NCBI RefSeq assembly: GCF_026385525.1
Contig: NZ_JANIDY010000001.1
Location: 558,001-622,000, forward strand
DNA length: 64,000 bases
Reading direction: 5' to 3'
Source of the DNA: Bombella pluederhausensis
GTDB lineage: Bacteria > Pseudomonadota > Alphaproteobacteria > Acetobacterales > Acetobacteraceae
Shown: piece after piece, positions 58,385 to 64,000 of the stretch
How positions within the stretch are numbered: the first letter of the stretch is position 1
Layout: the number at the start of each line of letters is the position of its first letter
Notes under the pieces: generated by a model
The model's database searches: none
Seen by the model: only the letters and a program-made list of their open reading frames with translations
What the model was told of the DNA's origin: nothing
Position numbers and translations under genes: made by a program

Positions 58385-60658
58385 GTTTCCCAGTTCCACA
58401 TCCACGCTGACGCTGGTAACGGTCACGGGCAACGGCTGGTCTGTCTGAAGAATGAAGCTACCCTTTTGGGTCCAGTTGGGCGTGGGTATCCGCATGGTCA
58501 TGCCGGAGATGAGCGCAGGGCCGGTATCTTTCTTCTGGTAAGGGTTAGGAGCTGACGGCCCTGCGGCGGCTCCCTGATTGTCCAAATCATGGAAGGTCCT
58601 GCCCTCGTTGGTGGATACACTCAGGCCGGAGGTGTTGTAGAGCGAGGCATACACCTTGCTGACACGCTTGCGCCGGGCGAACTGCGGCGGGTTTCCGAGA
58701 TCCAAGGGGAGGGTGACGGCCCGTGCACGGATGGGCAGACCAACCGTGACCACGCTACCGGAACGGGGCAGGGAGAGGGTGCCATCATTCCCGACTGTCA
58801 ACCCCGTGAAACCACGGCCATTAATGCAGGCTGATACGGTTGCCCCAGCCAGATGGCCCAGACCGGAGACGGTGATGGTTGCCTGCCCTTCGTAGCGCAG
58901 GCCACAGTCCACGAACCATGATCGGGTGATGTCATCATTCTCTGCCCCCAGCTGGCGGGACTGGATGCGCTCCACCGTGTAACTCTGCCGCCCTGCAATG
59001 GTGCGCTTCACTACGACATAGGGCGTATCCTCAATGGCGCCATAGCCATTTTCTTCCGGCACGATCGCAACCGACTGGAAGGCACCACCTTCCGTCTTGT
59101 GCTGGTGCCACGCCATGACATTCTGTTCCTTCAGATAGGTCATGCTCAGCATGGCCCCATCCGACCGCACGGCCCAGATCAGGTTGAAGGGGAACTGTGC
59201 AAAGGACCAGTCAGAAATCGTGTAGCCATAGAAAAGATGGTCTGCCAGTACGGACAGGTCATTGCCCTGGTAAATCTGGGCATACCAGTCATATTGCAGG
59301 TCACGGATATGGCTGCCCTTGTTCTCGATGAACAGTACGTCAGTATTGATCGGCAAGGGCTGCACATCGGAACTGCCTACGAACATCTGCGGTATGGCCG
59401 TGAAGTTGGAAGGCGTGATGGGCGTTCCCGTCTGGCCGCCTGAGATTTTCCATATGCCTGTTCCGGTAAAGGCCAGAAGGTCGGCCATGGGGACCAGATG
59501 CTTGATGGTGTTGACCTGCTGGCTGGCAATGGTGGCCGTGATGGCATCATCCGAAACGACAGGCGTGTGAATGTCGAAATTGGTATAGTTGGCGCTGCGG
59601 CTCATCCAGACCGTCTGAGGGTAGGCAAAAGACCCGGCAAAGACACGCCGCTGCTGGAAGTAGGTGACAGAGACCGGATTGTTGTTGCCGTCAAAGGGAT
59701 TGCGATGGGCAGGCGGACCATTCTCGGTATCTGGAGCGTAATTCACGTCATCGAAGCTGAGGGACGTGGTATTGCCAATCAGACCCCACTGGCCTGCAAA
59801 TCTACGATAGACGTTATAATAATCAGCCCCAGACACGGCAGGCCATGAGAGCGTGTTGTAGTTCCCGTAGTTCGTATAATAGCCGATATTGTAATTCGTC
59901 ACGAAGCGGCCAACCTCTACAGGAACCTGAGACGTGACCGTGCTTGTCTTGCCTGTTGCAGGGTCCGTGACCGTCTGGGTCTGAGTGGTCATTTCTGTCT
60001 GGGACGGTGCCAGCGTGGCGTTGCTTTCCGTGTTCTTATCATTGGAGACGGAGGTGACGGCATATTCATACTTCACCTTGGATACGCCGGGCGTTGTGCC
60101 TGTATTGCCCGCATTACCTTCCACGGCAGAGGCCACGAGTGAAGCTGGGGCCTCAATGCCAGAACTGTATGGAATGACCTCCAGCGTCCAGTCAGTTTCT
60201 CCACGGCGGGAGAGGTTCATGGCGGGATAGCTGGAATGGGTCAGGGTCATCACGTCTGCCGACTGGGCATGACGCAGCCAGAAGGCATCCGCAATGCTGT
60301 AGGGCGTAGCCAGCTCGTAGGGACTGCCATCAGGGTTGGTAAGATAGGCCCCATTGCTGATGAAGCGGAGATAGTGGTCGCCAAACTCCAGCACATAGGA
60401 CTGACTGTTATTGTAGATGAAGGCAATCAGCTTCGGTGGCGGCCCGGCGGCATCAGCCTTCGATGTGCCGATATACTGCGTTCCGGGACGGTTTGAGATG
60501 CCGCCTTGCACATGCACAAAGAAGTTTTCCAACTCGGCAGCACCAGAATGCCATTTTTCCATGTCTGATCGATAGCCGATCAGGGGGGCCATGATGCCCC
60601 CACTGAAAGAGCTGAACCATGTCAGCCCGACCTGCGGGCCAGAAGGAGCCTGTGCCAT
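58382..60658 (-). CDS. Phage tail tubular / nozzle protein (gp12/gp10-like)
   Basis: 758 residues, largely beta, no signal peptide. Start: VGLTWFSSFSGGIMAPLIGYRSDMEKWHSGAAELENFF, then GGISNRPGTQYIG. The N-terminal pattern, Gly-rich then R-x-D and N ... GG..RPGT, is the hallmark of phage tail tubular B / stabilisation proteins, the nozzle through which DNA leaves in podoviruses. ATGA overlap with the dextranase-like gene. Confidence 0.75.
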   Translation of the reverse strand: MAQAPSGPQVGLTWFSSFSGGIMAPLIGYRSDMEKWHSGAAELENFFVHVQGGISNRPGTQYIGTSKADAAGPPPKLIAFIYNNSQSYVLEFGDHYLRFISNGAYLTNPDGSPYELATPYSIADAFWLRHAQSADVMTLTHSSYPAMNLSRRGETDWTLEVIPYSSGIEAPASLVASAVEGNAGNTGTTPGVSKVKYEYAVTSVSNDKNTESNATLAPSQTEMTTQTQTVTDPATGKTSTVTSQVPVEVGRFVTNYNIGYYTNYGNYNTLSWPAVSGADYYNVYRRFAGQWGLIGNTTSLSFDDVNYAPDTENGPPAHRNPFDGNNNPVSVTYFQQRRVFAGSFAYPQTVWMSRSANYTNFDIHTPVVSDDAITATIASQQVNTIKHLVPMADLLAFTGTGIWKISGGQTGTPITPSNFTAIPQMFVGSSDVQPLPINTDVLFIENKGSHIRDLQYDWYAQIYQGNDLSVLADHLFYGYTISDWSFAQFPFNLIWAVRSDGAMLSMTYLKEQNVMAWHQHKTEGGAFQSVAIVPEENGYGAIEDTPYVVVKRTIAGRQSYTVERIQSRQLGAENDDITRSWFVDCGLRYEGQATITVSGLGHLAGATVSACINGRGFTGLTVGNDGTLSLPRSGSVVTVGLPIRARAVTLPLDLGNPPQFARRKRVSKVYASLYNTSGLSVSTNEGRTFHDLDNQGAAAGPSAPNPYQKKDTGPALISGMTMRIPTPNWTQKGSFILQTDQPLPVTVTSVSVDVELGN

Positions 60659-62637
60659 CAGGGCACCGCATAATCGCTGGAGGCTACATTATTTTCAAGC
60701 CAGACCATATCCCAGTAGCTGAGGGAAGGCAGCGTGAAGGTGATGTAGGTACCATTGCTGTCCTGTCCTGGTGAATAGGATATGGTCTGAGGTGCTCCAT
60801 GCCGAACATCGGGAGACGCCCAGAAAAGCCAACCTAGTGCTGATCCGGATGTCACATACATTTTGACGGAAAGCGGCCCTGTCGTCTGAGGGGCCGCGGC
60901 GTTTGCGGCATTGTCGTTCACGTCATTGAATGAAGCACTGTTCATCTGCTGGTAATTCAGGAGATGCAGCATGTCGAAACCGGGTCTGGTTGTCTGAAGC
61001 AGCCATATCTTTCCTGCCTGTGCAGTGGTACTGCCTGAACCGCCTGATGTAATGGAAGCTGCTGGCAGGGAAGGTGCCCTTACATCACGGCGCAGGAGTT
61101 TCTCATACGCTACGCCAAAGCTCTGATAGTCATATTCAGCCTGGGCCATGCCAGCGGGAAGGGGAAGCATGTTTCCGATGGGATAGTCATCATTGGAGAT
61201 GAAACGTGCACCATCCCCCTGAGACTGCTGGCCATCTACGATCCAGTCATGATGGGCCCCAGTCGCCATGATGGCGGCCTCCTGATACAGCACACCCGGG
61301 AGATTGAATGTGCAGTATCGTGCCCCTCCATTTATGGCGCAGTTCTTATCCTGCATGGGGCCTTTATTCATGCCCAGATCCCAGTCCATTCCTATTCCGT
61401 GAGGACGGCTGCTGGCCCAGCTCTGTATCTGTTGGGCTCGTGTCCAGAAATCACCAAAATTTCCAACGTCAGAAGGATTGTTCCACCGCTCATTGAAATG
61501 GAAGACTTCTCTCCGGCTCTGCACAAGGTCTTGTTCATTCCAGCTTCCGGCTGGATTGAGCGTCATGGGAGCATTGGTCAGGCCCGTGACTGTTGTGATG
61601 AACGAAGAATAGGCGTGTGAGAAATCAACCTGTCGTCCCTGTGCGTCATACAGCGCTTCGCTGATTCCTCCATAGGTGTCGATGAAGATACCATCGAAAC
61701 CGAATTCATGGATAATCTTGTTGGCTTGTTGTGCCCAGTAATACTGCCATTCTGTATTATTTGGGTTCATGTATCCGATGTTTGCATAGAACTTTTTCAT
61801 ATCGGCAGTGCTGCATGTACCGCCATTGAGTCCACACTGGTTTGTAAACAGCCCCCACGAAATGGAAGCTCCTGATCCATCTTCCATAACGGCAGGTTTT
61901 ATGCCGATATTGGCGGCATAAAGAGGGAAGTAGAAGAAGCTCCCCATATGCAGGGCCTTGGCTGTGGCCATGGCACGGCGCATGAGAGGTTTTTCTACGG
62001 TTTCACCATCACCATTGACGTAGCGTTCTTCATTGGACCACGGCTGATGCCAGCGATAGAGAAGGTTGTAGAACTGGAGATTGTTGCAGTGATAGGCATT
62101 CAGGCTGCTGACATTTTTTTCCGGGGATGTTCCGTAGATGACTTCTGGTTTCCATTCTCCCCAGTCAGAAAATGCTCCTACCAGCCAGCACTGGCGTGGA
62201 TAAGTCCACCAGTCTGGAGAGAAGTCGATGGCTGTTGCCTGCTCATCAATGAGCCTGCCTGAAGACGTGGCGTCCAGCACGACGTGATAGCCCTGATAGG
62301 ATGACATGGGGGTGGTTGGCACATCGAGCTCGACAGTCATTTCTTGCCCTTGTGGGAGGGCATCTACACTGCGAACTATAGGGGTTCTGACCTGACGGCC
62401 ACGGCCTGTCACGGTGGCCGTAATGGATCCGCTAAAATTACCTCCTGTTCGGTTATTTAGATGAATGAACAGACGGGCGATATTTCCCTCATCATAATGG
62501 GATCTGTCCATATTGATGGACTGGATGAGAGGGCCAGAAAGGTGAGGGCCTTCTTCTGGATGGAATGACCCCGCATATGCACACGAGGCCATAAAAAGGG
62601 AAAAAAGGGCTGGGATGGACTTACCAGTAAGGTTCAT
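60658..62637 (-). CDS. Exported glycoside hydrolase family 66 protein (dextranase-like)
   Basis: 659 residues with signal peptide (SIPALFSLFMASCAYA, cut before GSF). An N-terminal beta domain (about 30-140) precedes a TIM-barrel domain: YPRQCWLVGAFSDWGEW, AYHCNNLQFYNLLYRWHQPW (the Y-H-x-N-x-x-QFY signature), FFYFPLYAANIG, HEFGFDGIFIDTYG with candidate nucleophile Asp320, and candidate acid/base Glu377 or Glu383 in REVFHFNERW; a C-terminal beta domain follows. Known GH66 members cut alpha-1,6-glucan (dextran) or make cyclic isomaltooligosaccharides. Joined by overlaps to the fibre gene (17 bases) and tail tubular gene (4 bases). A Sec signal on a tail-operon enzyme is odd: it may be a secreted depolymerase. 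Confidence 0.78.
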   Translation of the reverse strand: MNLTGKSIPALFSLFMASCAYAGSFHPEEGPHLSGPLIQSINMDRSHYDEGNIARLFIHLNNRTGGNFSGSITATVTGRGRQVRTPIVRSVDALPQGQEMTVELDVPTTPMSSYQGYHVVLDATSSGRLIDEQATAIDFSPDWWTYPRQCWLVGAFSDWGEWKPEVIYGTSPEKNVSSLNAYHCNNLQFYNLLYRWHQPWSNEERYVNGDGETVEKPLMRRAMATAKALHMGSFFYFPLYAANIGIKPAVMEDGSGASISWGLFTNQCGLNGGTCSTADMKKFYANIGYMNPNNTEWQYYWAQQANKIIHEFGFDGIFIDTYGGISEALYDAQGRQVDFSHAYSSFITTVTGLTNAPMTLNPAGSWNEQDLVQSRREVFHFNERWNNPSDVGNFGDFWTRAQQIQSWASSRPHGIGMDWDLGMNKGPMQDKNCAINGGARYCTFNLPGVLYQEAAIMATGAHHDWIVDGQQSQGDGARFISNDDYPIGNMLPLPAGMAQAEYDYQSFGVAYEKLLRRDVRAPSLPAASITSGGSGSTTAQAGKIWLLQTTRPGFDMLHLLNYQQMNSASFNDVNDNAANAAAPQTTGPLSVKMYVTSGSALGWLFWASPDVRHGAPQTISYSPGQDSNGTYITFTLPSLSYWDMVWLENNVASSDYAVP

Positions 62638-63535
62638 AATGGGTACTCCCCTCGTTGTCTTTTATGGGGCGGCAGCCTGTTGATCCAGGGATGGAACCGC
62701 ATAAGCTTGTATTGGTTGTCGTTCCCCAATATTGAGGAATAGCCTGCATGTTGATAACTGAAGCATAGATAGTAAGGGCATTTGAGCTTCCATTAGCAGA
62801 TATCACACTCTTGCCACTGGAATCCTGCCATATTTGTAGATAATTTCTAGTATTTTTGCTTGATATATTCACTGTTGAACCGTTAAGGTTTACGTTTCCG
62901 CTTTCAACATTAAGTGAATTTCCAAATATGCTAACATGATTTCCATTTGGATCAATATTTAGATTTCCTACTTCATCCTGCCATATGTCTGCCACACTTC
63001 CTGATATGGTTGATCTGAACCGGATTAAGGGAGACGGCGCAGATGTGATTGTCATCCGACCTGTTATTTCAGGATCGGGAGAAATCCACGTTTGTGATCC
63101 AATACCAAGAAATGATCCATTACTCGTACCATCCAGAAAGAATATGGGTGAGAATGAGCCGTATTCATCAAAAAACCCAAGTGCTGGACGTCCATCAACT
63201 GGCTGAAAGCTGATAATCTGTTTTTCTGTGCTTGCTAGATTGAACCCACTATTTCCTGTTAATGTCAGATTTGTTGCTGTTCCATTTTCAGCAGGTAGCA
63301 TCCCAGAAAGAGCATCCTGAATAGACTTGATATCGGACTGACCAACTTTAGACTGCAAATCAGAATTAATGCTATCAAGAGCATTTGGTATCGGCTGCCC
63401 CTTATAAAGGAGAGCCGCCTGCCAATCTGCCAACGTGGGAGCATAATTCTGTGTCCATCGGGCTGGGGAAACTTGTGCTACCCCTGTTGATGGAAACGCA
63501 GCCAGAAATGCGACCAGCCATAGGAATTTTTTCAC
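62621..63535 (-). CDS. Phage fibre-like protein with signal peptide
   Basis: 304 residues from a GTG at 63535, preceded by AGGAG; the stop of the upstream gene overlaps (GTGA). Signal peptide KKFLWLVAFLAAFPSTGVA, then a short N-terminal segment with LADWQAALLYKGQP, and a Gly/Asn/Ser-rich body with repeats such as NLNIDPNGNHVSIFG, NVESGNVNLNGSTVNISS that look like a beta-solenoid. The end GCRPIKDNEGSTHYEPYW is a typical phage fibre terminus. The gene is visibly more AT-rich than its neighbours, suggesting recent exchange. Confidence 0.65.
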   Translation of the reverse strand: MKKFLWLVAFLAAFPSTGVAQVSPARWTQNYAPTLADWQAALLYKGQPIPNALDSINSDLQSKVGQSDIKSIQDALSGMLPAENGTATNLTLTGNSGFNLASTEKQIISFQPVDGRPALGFFDEYGSFSPIFFLDGTSNGSFLGIGSQTWISPDPEITGRMTITSAPSPLIRFRSTISGSVADIWQDEVGNLNIDPNGNHVSIFGNSLNVESGNVNLNGSTVNISSKNTRNYLQIWQDSSGKSVISANGSSNALTIYASVINMQAIPQYWGTTTNTSLCGSIPGSTGCRPIKDNEGSTHYEPYW

Positions 63536-64000
63536 AGTTCTATTTCTCCTGATCCATCCTGAATGCCATCGGTAATGGTGCCGTGATAAGGCCTGCGCCA
63601 CCCGGCAGGGCTCTGACCGATAGTCAGGATGCCAATGCGACCATCTGGGGTATCGGCGGGGATATACAGGCATGATCCATCAGCAATATCCCTCATGGTC
63701 AGGCCAGTGGGGATGACACCATTTTCCCCCATGGGTGGCGCATAGGGAGCAGCAGCCGGGGCAGGTGGCTGACTGCCACCCGCTACATAGCCAACATCCA
63801 GCGTATTGCTTGTCTGATGGATGTGATGACCATAGCCAAGGCCAGATAAGCGCACACCAAGCCAGTCAGGCACAGTCTCGGTGCTGACAACCTCAACACG
63901 CTGGTCAGCCAGACAGGCCCGCTCCACTTCACGGCTTGCTTCCTGCTCCACGGCAGCAATCGTGCTGCCATCAATGCCCAGCGTGGTGGCAACAGATGAG
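63532..64000 (-). CDS. Phage protein, 5' part beyond the window edge; unknown
   Basis: The frame is open to the right edge (about 156 codons seen, starting SSVATTLGIDGSTIAAVEQ); a GTG at 63951 is in frame but not necessarily the start. It includes a central GHHIHQTSNTLDVGYVAGG with a Pro/Ala linker and ends GTITDGIQDGSGEIEL. No family recognised. It is the upstream partner of the fibre-like gene, with a 4-base overlap. Confidence 0.6.
   Translation of the reverse strand, partial: SSVATTLGIDGSTIAAVEQEASREVERACLADQRVEVVSTETVPDWLGVRLSGLGYGHHIHQTSNTLDVGYVAGGSQPPAPAAAPYAPPMGENGVIPTGLTMRDIADGSCLYIPADTPDGRIGILTIGQSPAGWRRPYHGTITDGIQDGSGEIEL

Larger units (their letters stand above)
50628..64000. mobile_element. 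Prophage late region (podovirus-like), right end outside the window
   Basis: All genes run on the minus strand and encode tail, ejection and lysis functions: fibre-like protein, GH66 hydrolase, tail tubular protein, two giant internal virion proteins, XhlA-like protein, endolysin, holin, spanin-like pair. Junctions are mostly 4-base overlaps. No integrase, terminase or capsid gene is within the window; these should lie to the right. The left boundary is set at the tRNA-Val 3' end by inference. Confidence 0.85.

Overview
The window comes from the chromosome of an alphaproteobacterium, most likely an acetic acid bacterium (Acetobacteraceae). This is inferred from gene order (tpiA/ppiD-trpEGDC, purC-purS-purQ-purL-bolA-grxD, secG-pyrG-kdsA with eno-ftsB, pdhA-pdhB-pdhC-lpd-lipA-coq10), from the lipoyl domain fused to E1-beta, and from moderate GC (mid-50s percent by eye). 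A small-genome, insect- or sugar-associated genus such as Bombella is plausible but cannot be proven from the sequence alone.

Layout. 1-4.5 kb: 3' part of a CPA1 Na+/H+ antiporter, an orphan OmpR-type response regulator, exonuclease III (minus) and an M19 dipeptidase. 4.8-9.6 kb: uvrC, pgsA, a repeat-rich lipoprotein, rpmG and ftsB (minus). 9.8-15.4 kb: a minus-strand housekeeping block (eno, kdsA, pyrG, secG, tpiA) interrupted by a plus-strand DUF3429 membrane protein. 15.6-21.7 kb: ppiD-like chaperone and trpE-G-D-C, mostly translationally coupled. 21.8-28.3 kb: the complete pyruvate dehydrogenase operon with lipoate synthase and a Coq10/RatA protein; here enzyme and lipoyl cofactor maturation sit together. 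28.5-31.4 kb: a small His-rich exported protein, a lytic transglycosylase and a TerC-family protein. 31.6-38.4 kb: purine biosynthesis (purB, purC, purS, purQ, purL) with a duplicated Rap1a-type exported protein inserted between purS and purQ, then bolA and grxD. 38.5-40.3 kb: a second His-rich exported protein, yraN and hemB. 40.4-44.9 kb: three tandem amino-acid permease paralogues. 45.0-50.5 kb: glyA, a DEAD-box helicase, an ELM1-like protein paired with an unidentified 629-residue protein, and tRNA-Val(CAC).

50.7-64.0 kb is the late region of a prophage with podovirus-like content, entirely on the minus strand and running off the right edge. In transcription order: an edge-truncated protein, a fibre-like protein with a signal peptide, a secreted family-66 glycoside hydrolase (dextranase-like), a tail tubular/nozzle protein, two very large internal virion (ejection) proteins, the first of which carries a toxin-type RNase-like domain, then a lysis module (XhlA-like protein, putative endolysin, putative holin, Rz/Rz1-like pair). 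The module stops just before the tRNA-Val gene. Almost all junctions are 4-base ATGA-type overlaps. An exact 21-bp repeat, each copy followed by a hairpin, marks the two breaks in this chain and is a candidate phage promoter or processing signal.

Most noteworthy: the exported GH66 enzyme co-translated with tail genes, the nuclease-like domain inside an ejection protein, the 21-bp repeat/hairpin element, and Sec signal peptides on three phage late proteins. No integrase, capsid, terminase, CRISPR array or transposase was seen.
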